NCBI RefSeq assembly: GCF_000282475.1
Contig: NZ_AKJF01000096.1
Coordinates: 1-37,007, forward strand
Source of the DNA: Pseudomonas sp. GM78
GTDB taxonomy: Bacteria > Pseudomonadota > Gammaproteobacteria > Pseudomonadales > Pseudomonadaceae
Direction of reading: 5' to 3'
Length of the DNA: 37,007 bases
The translations under genes were made by a program, and so were the position numbers. Positions 17,286 to 23,857 of this stretch are shown in pieces. The number at the start of each line of letters is the position of its first letter. The first letter of the stretch is position 1. The notes below the pieces were generated by a model. That model ran no database searches. It saw nothing but the letters and a program-made list of their open reading frames with translations, and had not been told where the DNA came from.

Positions 17286-18008
17286 TCAATAGAACGCGCG
17301 TTCGGCCTTGAGGGTGAGGAGAGCGTCGCACTGGCTATTCTGCCCGGTATAGGCTGAACAATAGCTGCCGCTGAGGCTGGAATCGCTGTAGATCAGATCG
17401 AGGTCGATGCCCATGAACGGTCGGGAAAACTTTACCGACCAATCGGTGAAGCTGCCGACATAACCGCCGTCTACCGCGACGGGCGTGTTCAACTGATGGG
17501 TGGTGTATTTCATGCTGACCCCGATGCCGAACGGCTGGTTGCCGCGCAGGTCGGCAAACAACGTGCTGTTCTGTTTGTCTGGATCGTTGCTCAAGGCTGC
17601 GCCAAAACGGCTGCCCAGCAGGGTCAGGCCACCGAACACTTCCTGGCTGTCGAGGGTGTCAACTTCAGGGTAGCTGTAATGGATGACGCCCACTTCGTAG
17701 CCGAGGACCTGGTCGAAGGGGTGCTTGAAGCCCGCGTAGGAGTCGATCTCGAGGTTTTTCCCCGGGCTGATGCCCATGCTTGGCGACCATTGGCCAACGT
17801 AGAAGCCGCTGTCGTGGGTCAGGTCCAGGCCGCCATGGAACGAACCGACGGCCGATGGTTTGACGAGGCCCTGGGCCATGCTGCGGCTGGGACTGGTCCC
17901 GAGCTTGAGGTCGAAATCCCCCAGCTCGCGTTGAAAGATTTGCCCCTGCACTCCCGAACAGACCAGCAGGCCGCCGAGCAGCAAGGATAAACAAGAGGGT
18001 GTGCGCAT
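17286..18008 (-). CDS. TorF-like putative porin (Gcw_chp family)
   Basis: A 240-residue predicted outer-membrane or secreted protein. The signal peptide is MRTPSCLSLLLGGLLVCSGVQG. The mature sequence alternates polar and hydrophobic residues as in a small beta-barrel. It contains typical Gcw_chp/TorF blocks: SRSMAQGLVKPSAVGSFHGG, SGFYVGQWSPS, DSYAGFKHP, YEVGVIHYSYP and a C-terminal DLDLIYSDSSLSG. It ends in Phe-Tyr (AERAFY), an aromatic C-terminus consistent with assembly by the BAM complex. Substrate is unknown. It probably shares a transcript with the downstream DUF6279 lipoprotein gene. Confidence 0.85.
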   Translation of the reverse strand: MRTPSCLSLLLGGLLVCSGVQGQIFQRELGDFDLKLGTSPSRSMAQGLVKPSAVGSFHGGLDLTHDSGFYVGQWSPSMGISPGKNLEIDSYAGFKHPFDQVLGYEVGVIHYSYPEVDTLDSQEVFGGLTLLGSRFGAALSNDPDKQNSTLFADLRGNQPFGIGVSMKYTTHQLNTPVAVDGGYVGSFTDWSVKFSRPFMGIDLDLIYSDSSLSGSYCSAYTGQNSQCDALLTLKAERAFY

Positions 18009-18202
18009 GCGTCACTCCATGAACCGCGCGGGCAGCTTTGAGTCTGCTGAAACGCTTGATCTAGACGCGTGAAAGGATACCGACGAATGACAGGCCGGGT
18101 GGGCCGTTCGTCGATTTCTACAAGATGGGAAGGGTGTTGCGAGGTTCCAGTCCAAGCGCTTCGAAGTTCAAAGCGCTTAGGGACCAGGTGCAGCGCGGGG
18201 TA

Positions 18203-18391
18203 TTACTTCTTGCCCAGGGTGATCTGCTTGGATGGGCCGAACGACTGGCCGCTCACACCTTTGGCAATTTGCTGGATTTCACCGCCGGACTTGAGGAACG
18301 CAGCGATCTGGCTGTTGATCGACTCGCTGGTTTCGACGGCTGGAGCTGGCTTTGCTTTGCTGTTGGATGCTTTTACGCGCATGGCGGCCAT
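18203..18391 (-). CDS. small basic protein with FLxxGGxIQ motif
   Basis: A 62-residue basic protein (MAAMRVKASNSKAKPAPA, then ETSESINSQIAAFLKSGGEI). It has a low-complexity Ala/Pro/Lys N-terminus, a short helix ending FLKSGG, and a C-terminus GVSGQSFGPSKQITLGKK. The 'AFLxxGGxIQxI' segment resembles the C-terminal part of the Pseudomonas RNA-polymerase-binding protein SutA (FLARGGKVQEI, from memory), so a nucleic-acid or polymerase-associated role is conceivable but unproven. Start is uncertain: ATG 18391 has a weak AGG only 3-4 nt away, and ATG 18382 (MRVKAS) is an alternative. No operon partner is seen. Confidence 0.65.
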   Translation of the reverse strand: MAAMRVKASNSKAKPAPAVETSESINSQIAAFLKSGGEIQQIAKGVSGQSFGPSKQITLGKK

Positions 18392-18739
18392 TAACCTGTA
18401 GAAAATTAACTTGGCCAGGCATCGTACAGGATTGACTTGATATTTGCTTGGCAAATATCCGCTGGGCGACATTGAGTGGGGACAGCACAAATTGCAAGTT
18501 ATAATTGAAATATTGCCCTAAGCCGCTGTTTTAACTAAGAACCTGGCGGGGAAAACTGCGTTTCACCCAGGGCAGGCGGCAGGATGAGCCGCGACCCCGG
18601 TCTGACGAGCGGCGGCCAAAAAATGGCAAAACCGGGAAAAATCAGGGCTTTGCGGGGAATTTCTGGCGCCACCGGGCTGACCGGCGAACCTGGCCGCTAA
18701 AAACGGGTAGAATGCCGCCACGCAATGAGGGTATTGGAC
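18392..18739. other. 349-nt intergenic stretch without a recognised gene
   Basis: This gap lies between the divergent starts of the small basic protein gene and cvfB. The left part is AT-rich (tracts such as AAATTGCAAGTTATAATTG near 18489-18508, with a possible TATAAT at 18501-18506). The right part is G/C-rich with poly-A tracts. It should hold both promoters. No open frame with a plausible ribosome site was found. Confidence 0.5.
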
Positions 18740-19576
18740 ATGGCTTTAGTCGGGCGTTACAACAGTTTGCAAGTGGTTAAACACACTAACTTCGGTTTAT
18801 ATCTGGACGGTGGCGCGGATGGCGAAATCCTGTTGCCTAATCGTTATATTCCCAAAGATATTCCCAGCGAAGATGAAGACTGGCTCAATGTTTTTGTTTA
18901 TCTGGACAGCGATGACAAACTCATCGCAACTACTGAAAAACCGAAAGTTCAAGTTGGCGAATTCGCCAGTTTGAAAGTTGTTGAAGTCAACAGCATTGGC
19001 GTGTTCCTGGATTGGGGCCTGCCCAAAGACCTGTTGCTGCCGTATTCGGAAGAAAAGCGCCAGATGCAGGCTGGTGAATACGCCGTGGTGCATGTCTACC
19101 TCGACAAGCATACCCGCCGCATTACCGCGACCGCACGCCTGGACCGGTACCTGGACAAGACGCCCGCCAACTACACCCCGGGGCAGGAAGTTGACCTGCT
19201 GGTGGCCGAAGCCACCGACATGGGTTTCAAGGCCATCATCAACAACAAGCACTGGGGCCTGATTCACAAGAACGAAATCTTCAAGTTCATGCGCGCCGGC
19301 AAGGAAGAGAAAGGCTTCATCAAGGAAGTACGCAGCGACGGCAAGATCAGCCTGAGCCTGCAACCGGTTGGTGTCGAAGCGGCCAGCAGCCTGAACTCGA
19401 AGATCCTCGCCAAGTTACGCGAGAACAACGGCAGCCTGGCGGTCAGCGACAAAAGCGATCCGACCCTGATCAGCAGCATGTTCGGCGTCAGCAAGGGCAA
19501 CTTCAAGAAGGCCATCGGTGCGTTGTACAAGAACGGCCAGATCGTGATTCATGCCGACCGCATTGAATTGAGCTAA
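18740..19576 (+). CDS. CvfB-family S1-domain RNA-binding protein
   Basis: A 278-residue cytoplasmic protein of the CvfB/YitL family: three S1-like OB folds followed by a winged-helix domain. The first S1 (about 1-60) begins MALVGRYNSLQVVKHTNFGL. The second (about 65-130) contains VVEVNSIGVFLDWGLPKDLLLP. The third (about 150-210) contains EATDMGFKAIINNKHWGLIH. The C-terminal winged helix has DPTLISSMFGVSKGNFKKAIG. Staphylococcal CvfB binds RNA and affects virulence gene expression; the Pseudomonas role is unknown. The ATG at 18740 is chosen because GAGG lies 8 nt upstream; the in-frame ATG at 18725 has no such site. Confidence 0.93.
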   Translation: MALVGRYNSLQVVKHTNFGLYLDGGADGEILLPNRYIPKDIPSEDEDWLNVFVYLDSDDKLIATTEKPKVQVGEFASLKVVEVNSIGVFLDWGLPKDLLLPYSEEKRQMQAGEYAVVHVYLDKHTRRITATARLDRYLDKTPANYTPGQEVDLLVAEATDMGFKAIINNKHWGLIHKNEIFKFMRAGKEEKGFIKEVRSDGKISLSLQPVGVEAASSLNSKILAKLRENNGSLAVSDKSDPTLISSMFGVSKGNFKKAIGALYKNGQIVIHADRIELS

Positions 19577-19594
19577 TCCCCCCTGAAATCTCCC

Positions 19595-19671
19595 TGTAGG
19601 AGCTGCCGCAGGCTGCGACCTTTTGATCTTGATCTTTAAAGCAAAGATCGCAGCCTGCGGCAGCTCCTACA
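19595..19671. repeat. REP inverted pair, TAGGAGCTGCCGCAGGCTGCGA family, copy 3
   Basis: The left arm at 19595-19618 (TGTAGGAGCTGCCGCAGGCT, then GCGA) and the right arm at 19648-19671 are near-perfect inverted copies. Here the TAGGAG ends face outward, opposite to copies 1 and 2. The centre carries TTTTGATC and GATCTTTAAAGC. It lies 19 nt after the cvfB stop. Confidence 0.88.
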
Positions 19672-19755
19672 AAATGACGTGCGCAGAGAAGTAAAGGTCT
19701 CTAACAGACGGCAATTTCTGTCCATCTGGTTAATAATCGACAGCATGATATTGAC

Positions 19756-19786
19756 GCCCCGGCATCGTACCGGGGCTTTTGTTTTT
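19756..19786 (+). terminator. rho-independent terminator upstream of the second DMT transporter gene
   Basis: GCCCCGG (19756-19762) pairs with CCGGGGC (19770-19776) around a 7-nt loop, then TTTTGTTTTT. It lies 180 nt beyond the cvfB stop, past a REP pair, and only 44 nt before the next start codon. It may end cvfB mRNA, a short RNA, or a leader of the next gene. Confidence 0.85.
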
Positions 19787-19830
19787 GACTGTCGAGCCAC
19801 TGCCATGTTCTGTGTTGTCGAGGTATCAAG

Positions 19831-20763
19831 GTGAGCGCCACCCGGCGCAGCGCCGATGGATTTGCCCTGCAAGTGATGGTGGGGTTGTGCCTGGTCTGGG
19901 GCATTCAACAGGTGATGATCAAGTGGGCGGCGCCGGATATTGCGCCGGTCATGCAGGCGGCCGGGCGTTCGGGCATGTCGGCGCTGCTGGTGGGATTGTT
20001 GATCTGCTGGAAGGGCGGTTGGGACCAGGTAGGCGCCACCTGGCGCGGCGGCCTGCTGGCCGGGGCTTTGTTTGGCCTGGAGTTCCTGTTCATTTCCGAA
20101 GGCCTGCAACTGACCACGGCCGCGCACATGTCGGTGTTCCTCTACACCGCGCCGATTTTCACGGCGTTGGGCGTGCACTGGTTGCTGCCGAGTGAGCGTT
20201 TGCGGCCTGTGCAGTGGCTGGGCATTTTCCTGGCCTTCGTCGGCATCGGCATTGCGTTTGCCGGGGGGGTGTCCTGGGATAACCTCGATCGCCGCATGTT
20301 GCTGGGCGATGCGTTGGGCGTCCTGGCGGGGGCTTGCTGGGGCGCGACCACCGTAGTGGTGCGCGCTTCGCGCCTGTCGGAGGCGCCGGTGACCCTGACT
20401 TTGTTTTACCAGTTGATCGTCGGTTTCGTCGGCCTGCTGCTGATTGCGTTGCTCAGCGGCCAGATCACTCACGTCAGCTTGACCGGCGTGGCGGTGGCCA
20501 GCGTGCTGTTCCAGGGCATCGTGGTGTCGTTCTTCAGCTACCTGGTCTGGTTCTGGTTGCTGCGCCGTTATCTGGCGGCCAACCTCGCGGTGTTTTCGTT
20601 CATGACGCCCTTGTTTGGCGTCACGTTCGGGGTGGTCCTGCTGGGGGAGGCGCTGAGCCTCAATTTCGTCATCGGTGCGGTGCTGGTGTTGCTGGGGATT
20701 ACATTTGTCAGCGCTGAACAGTGGGTGCGTCGCCGCTTGCGCAGAGTCCTTGGGCAGTCTTGA
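19831..20763 (+). CDS. EamA/DMT-superfamily transporter
   Basis: A 310-residue inner-membrane transporter with ten hydrophobic helices in two EamA repeats. The first half starts LQVMVGLCLVWGIQQVMIKW, with AAHMSVFLYTAPIFTALGVHWLL-type family blocks later. The second half has GVLAGACWGATTVVVRASRL, and NLAVFSFMTPLFGVTFGVVL comes near the end. Start is a GTG at 19831 with GAGG 7 nt upstream. It differs clearly from the DMT protein at 8073-8939, so it is not a local duplicate. Substrate is unknown. A terminator lies just upstream, so it has its own promoter or is attenuated. Confidence 0.92.
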   Translation: MSATRRSADGFALQVMVGLCLVWGIQQVMIKWAAPDIAPVMQAAGRSGMSALLVGLLICWKGGWDQVGATWRGGLLAGALFGLEFLFISEGLQLTTAAHMSVFLYTAPIFTALGVHWLLPSERLRPVQWLGIFLAFVGIGIAFAGGVSWDNLDRRMLLGDALGVLAGACWGATTVVVRASRLSEAPVTLTLFYQLIVGFVGLLLIALLSGQITHVSLTGVAVASVLFQGIVVSFFSYLVWFWLLRRYLAANLAVFSFMTPLFGVTFGVVLLGEALSLNFVIGAVLVLLGITFVSAEQWVRRRLRRVLGQS

Positions 20764-20949
20764 GTGGGCTGCCAGGCATGCCGTCCGCCGTTGGCAATGC
20801 GCCCGGTTGGACTCATGTCGTCGGATTGTGATCCATTCAGTAACAGATCGTTGTCATGTTCGACGAGCATTGCTCGGCACTTCGGACTATTATCAGTGCG
20901 AAGCGACTATTGAATTCCGGTCGCCCGGCACTACCCTGAAGGGGGCATC

Positions 20950-21078
20950 ATGAAAGAGAAAATTCAAAACTGGCTGCACGACCTGGGTGTTGCACTCGGT
21001 TTGATTGAACCGCCTCTGCAACCTGTGCCTATTCGCACCGACGACGAACAGCGCCGACGCCAGCAGCGTCGCCGGTAA
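20950..21078 (+). CDS. 42-residue conserved basic protein
   Basis: A short reading frame with a strong AAGGGGG ribosome site a few nt before the ATG at 20950 and a stop at 21076-21078. The peptide starts MKEKIQNWLHDLGVALGLI, an amphipathic helix, then has a proline-containing turn (EPPLQPVPIRTDDEQ) and ends in an Arg/Gln-rich tail (RRRQQRRR). An identical layout is, as I recall, found in many Pseudomonas genomes as an unnamed protein. The basic tail suggests nucleic-acid or membrane-surface binding, but no function is known. A 10-bp perfect hairpin follows about 20 nt after the stop. Confidence 0.75.
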   Translation: MKEKIQNWLHDLGVALGLIEPPLQPVPIRTDDEQRRRQQRRR

Positions 21079-21096
21079 ACGCGACGTCGTCCCTGC

Positions 21097-21119
21097 AGCA
21101 GCAGCCAAGGGCTGCTGCT
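21097..21119 (+). terminator. strong 10-bp hairpin after the 42-residue protein gene
   Basis: AGCAGCAGCC (21097-21106) pairs perfectly with GGCTGCTGCT (21110-21119) around a 3-nt loop. No T-run follows, so it may protect the mRNA 3' end or act as an imperfect terminator. Confidence 0.45.
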
Positions 21120-21162
21120 CGCTGCTCTATGCGCAATAATGCTTGCAGGGTGATCGGCCCGG

Positions 21163-21414
21163 TCAATGCCGCGCGATCTCCATCAAGAACCGGCTCAAGT
21201 CGTTCGCCGTCCTGGCGGTCTTGAGCATCTGGTCTTCCTCGGCGGTGAATGCCGTCAAGCCGAGTTCGTCTTCGAGATGAAAGATCAGGTCTTCGATATC
21301 CGCTTTATCCAATCCCAATTGCGCCAGGCTGGCGTTGTCGTCGAAGTCATTCCGACCGTCAAGCAGGCGGCTGATGAATTGATGGACAGCGGCACGCACG
21401 GCAGCTCTTTTCAT
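21163..21414 (-). CDS. acyl-carrier-protein-like small protein lacking the phosphopantetheine serine
   Basis: An 83-residue, mostly acidic helical protein whose second helix region reads LAQLGLDKADIEDLIFHLEDELG. This has the layout of an acyl carrier protein (…GxDSLxxxELxxxLExxFG). At the position where ACPs carry the Ser that receives 4'-phosphopantetheine (DSL), this protein has Lys (DKA), so it should not be able to carry an acyl group the normal way. The ATG at 21414 follows GGAAGAG; the reading frame is open further upstream to 21501, but that would overlap the MBL gene end. It lies 65 nt downstream of the MBL-fold hydrolase gene on the same strand and is probably co-transcribed. Function is unknown. 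Confidence 0.7.
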   Translation of the reverse strand: MKRAAVRAAVHQFISRLLDGRNDFDDNASLAQLGLDKADIEDLIFHLEDELGLTAFTAEEDQMLKTARTANDLSRFLMEIARH

Positions 21415-21479
21415 GGCAGCTCTTCCACGGCGTTGTGGTGATCCCTGCTTTTTGTTCCTCAGGTTGAGTACAGCAGGCT

Positions 21480-22205
21480 TCAGGCGTGCGAGCGTTGCCA
21501 CTGGTCAATCATGTCACGCAGATGGGTGCCGGAAAAACTGCCGAAATGCCCACCATGCACCGTACGGATCGGCAGGCCGCGCAAGCGCTGCAGGCTGCGT
21601 GCGTAATCATCGAGGTTGGAGTGGTAGGCGTCTTCGATCAACGGCCCGTCGTAGATGATGTCGCCGCTGAAAAGGGTCTCGGTGGCCGCTTCGTACAGGC
21701 TGATGCCGCCCGGAGAATGCCCTGGCGTGTGCAGTACTTGCAGTACCCGGTTGCCCAGGTCCAGTACATCGCCTTCGTCGATCGTTTTGGTGGCCGGTGC
21801 GGCCTTGACCCGATATTCGGCGTAACACAGTGGGCAATCGGGGTGCGCTTCGAACATGTCGTCGCCGACGAAGGCTTTGCTCAAGTCGTTTTCGCCGTCC
21901 GGTGCGGCCAGGATATCGGCTTCGGCCGGGTGTACCAAGCGCTCGGCAAATTCGTGGTGCCCGGCAATGTGATCAAAATGGCAGTGACTGGCCACCGCCA
22001 CCAGGGGCCGCTCGGTGATCCACGGCAGTTGTTCGCGCAGGCTGACCAGCCCCGAGCCGCTGTCGAGCAACAGGTCTTTGTCGCGGCCTTGAATGTGCCA
22101 GAGGTTGCAGCGATAGAAGGGGCGAATGTAAGGCTCGTGAATCAGGCGGATGCCATCGCTGAGCTGTTTGACTTCGAACCACTGATCGCGGCTGACGATC
22201 TTCAT
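21480..22205 (-). CDS. MBL-fold metallo-hydrolase
   Basis: A 241-residue metallo-beta-lactamase-fold enzyme. The two-metal motif HCHFDH is at 74-79 (His74, His76, Asp78, His79), His163 is in HTPGHSPGG, Asp182 in FSGDIIYDG, and a distal His217 or His220 in VHGGHFGS. No signal peptide, so cytoplasmic. This glyoxalase-II/lactonase-like arrangement fits thioester, lactone or phosphodiester hydrolysis; the substrate is unknown. A Cys pair (HPDCPLCYAE, about 124-127) is an extra feature. The gene lies 85 nt downstream of the SSS symporter gene and upstream of the ACP-like gene, so it may be linked to the guanidinobutyrate cluster or merely adjacent to it. Confidence 0.9.
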   Translation of the reverse strand: MKIVSRDQWFEVKQLSDGIRLIHEPYIRPFYRCNLWHIQGRDKDLLLDSGSGLVSLREQLPWITERPLVAVASHCHFDHIAGHHEFAERLVHPAEADILAAPDGENDLSKAFVGDDMFEAHPDCPLCYAEYRVKAAPATKTIDEGDVLDLGNRVLQVLHTPGHSPGGISLYEAATETLFSGDIIYDGPLIEDAYHSNLDDYARSLQRLRGLPIRTVHGGHFGSFSGTHLRDMIDQWQRSHA

Positions 22206-22290
22206 GGGCGGTTTCCTTCAGGCGAAAAAAAACGAGTGTGACAACCGACGCCACACTCGTCGAAGAAAGCATCAAGTCGTTATGTTCAGC

Positions 22291-23670
22291 TTAGGCGGCG
22301 CTGGCCTGCATCGCCGGGCGTGGGGACAGCAGGCTGACCACCACGAAGCTCACCAGGCCTACGCCGAGGCTGTAGTAGATCGGCGTGTTGGCGTCCAGGC
22401 CGTCCTTGAACATGAACAGCAGCGCGGTAGCGAAGCCCAGGCCCATGCTGGCGATGGCGCCGGCGGTGGTGGCGCGTTTCCAGAAGATCGCGCCGATCAG
22501 CGGAACCAGCATGCCGCCTACCAACAGGTTGTAGGCCAGGGTCAGGGCGCTGATCACGTCGTTCACCACCAGGGCGATACCCAGCACCACGATACCGGTC
22601 AGCATGGTCACCAGGCGGTTCAGGCCCAGGCTCGACTGTTTACCGCCGCGCAGTTTTGGCAGCAGGTCTTCGGTCAGGGTGGTGGCGGCGGCGAGCAGGC
22701 CGGCGCTGGCGGTGGACATCATGGCGGCCAGTGCGGCAGCGATCACCAGGCCACGGATGCCGTCCGGCAGGGACAGTTTGACGATGGCGGCGAACGCGTT
22801 GTTGACGTTGTCCAGATCCGGGATCAGTACGTGGGCAGCCATGCCGATCAGGGCGCAGGCCAGACCGTAGAGGATGCAGTAGACACCGGCGAACGTACCG
22901 GCAACCTGGGCCACTTTGGCGGTCTTGACGGTGAACACCCGTTGCCAGATGTCCTGACCGATCAGGATGCCGAAGAAGTAGATCATGAAGTAGGTGATGA
23001 TGGTGTCCCAGCCGATGGTGGTGAAGCTGAAGCTTGCCGCCGGCAGTTTCAACACCAGTTCATCCCAACCGCCGACGCGGTACAGGCAGATTGGCAACAG
23101 GATGAACATCAGGCCTACGGTCTTGATGACGAACTGGACGATGTCGGTCAGGGTCAGCGACCACATGCCGCCAATGGCCGAGTAAACCACCACGACACCA
23201 CCGCCGAGCAGTACCGAGACCCAGAATGGCAGGCCGAACAGCACTTGCAGCACGGTGCCGATGGCCAGGATCGAAGTCACGCCGATCATCAGTGCGTACG
23301 CCAGCATGATCGCTGCGCTCGCGGAGCGGGCCATCGGGTTGTAGCGTTTTTCCAGCACCTGGGTAACGGTGTAGATCTTCAGTTTCAGCAGTGGCTTGGC
23401 CAGGAACAGGTTCAGCGCGACGATGCCGCAACCCAGTGCGGCGCACAGCCAGAAACCGGAGATGCCATGTACGTAGCCAAGGCGCACGGTGCCCACGGTG
23501 GACGCGCCGCCGAGGACGGTGGCGGCCATGGTGCCCATGTACAGGCTCGGGCCGAGGTTACGACCGGCGACCAAAAAGTCTTCGTTGGTCTTGGCCTTGC
23601 GCATGCCGTAATAGCCGAGTATCAGCATCGCGGCGGCGTAGATGAGTACGACGAATAAATCCAAAGCCAT
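22291..23670 (-). CDS. sodium:solute symporter (SSS family), gbu-linked
   Basis: A 459-residue polytopic inner-membrane protein with about 12-13 helices. The SSS start pattern is present (MALDLFVVLIYAAAMLILGY, then the RKAKTNEDFLVAGRNLG loop). GGASTVGTVRLGYVHGISGF lies around the ion-site helix, and the signature region AAALAAMMSTASAGLLAAAT carries the conserved Ser/Thr pair used for Na+ binding. It corresponds in position to PA1418 next to gbuA in P. aeruginosa (from memory). Because of that neighbourhood it is a candidate uptake system for 4-guanidinobutyrate or a related compound, but the sequence does not prove the substrate. A REP pair separates it from the NCS1 permease gene. Confidence 0.92.
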   Translation of the reverse strand: MALDLFVVLIYAAAMLILGYYGMRKAKTNEDFLVAGRNLGPSLYMGTMAATVLGGASTVGTVRLGYVHGISGFWLCAALGCGIVALNLFLAKPLLKLKIYTVTQVLEKRYNPMARSASAAIMLAYALMIGVTSILAIGTVLQVLFGLPFWVSVLLGGGVVVVYSAIGGMWSLTLTDIVQFVIKTVGLMFILLPICLYRVGGWDELVLKLPAASFSFTTIGWDTIITYFMIYFFGILIGQDIWQRVFTVKTAKVAQVAGTFAGVYCILYGLACALIGMAAHVLIPDLDNVNNAFAAIVKLSLPDGIRGLVIAAALAAMMSTASAGLLAAATTLTEDLLPKLRGGKQSSLGLNRLVTMLTGIVVLGIALVVNDVISALTLAYNLLVGGMLVPLIGAIFWKRATTAGAIASMGLGFATALLFMFKDGLDANTPIYYSLGVGLVSFVVVSLLSPRPAMQASAA

Positions 23671-23738
23671 TGTGGCGTGTCTCCGATTGTCTTTTTTATG
23701 TGAGGCTGAAAATCAAATCCTGTGGAAACATCAATCCC

Positions 23739-23826
23739 TGTGGGAGCGGGCTTGCCCGCGATGGGGGCGTCGCGGTCTGTTAAACAGACTGCGTCATCGT
23801 TCATCGCGGGCAAGCCCGCTCCCACA
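23739..23826. repeat. REP inverted pair, GGGAGCGGGCTTGCCCGCGAT family
   Basis: The left arm starts TGTGGGAGCGGGCTTGCCCG at 23739 and the right arm ends at 23826 as its reverse complement. Between the arms is a short hairpin-like segment (GGTCTGTTAAACAGACTG). This is the classic P. fluorescens-type REP, related to the 2395-2484 element. It lies between two same-strand genes, so it may cause partial termination or mRNA processing. Confidence 0.9.
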
Positions 23827-23857
23827 GGTCATGCGTTAACCACAGGTGATGCGTTTA

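Noticed and set aside
18069-18401. 110-residue plus-strand frame opposite the small basic protein
   Set aside because: No ribosome site and a non-protein-like composition; the minus strand has the conserved-looking product.
14501-19671. Repeated palindromes considered as a CRISPR array
   Set aside because: The copies are kilobases apart between different genes, with no regular spacing and no cas genes; they are REP elements.
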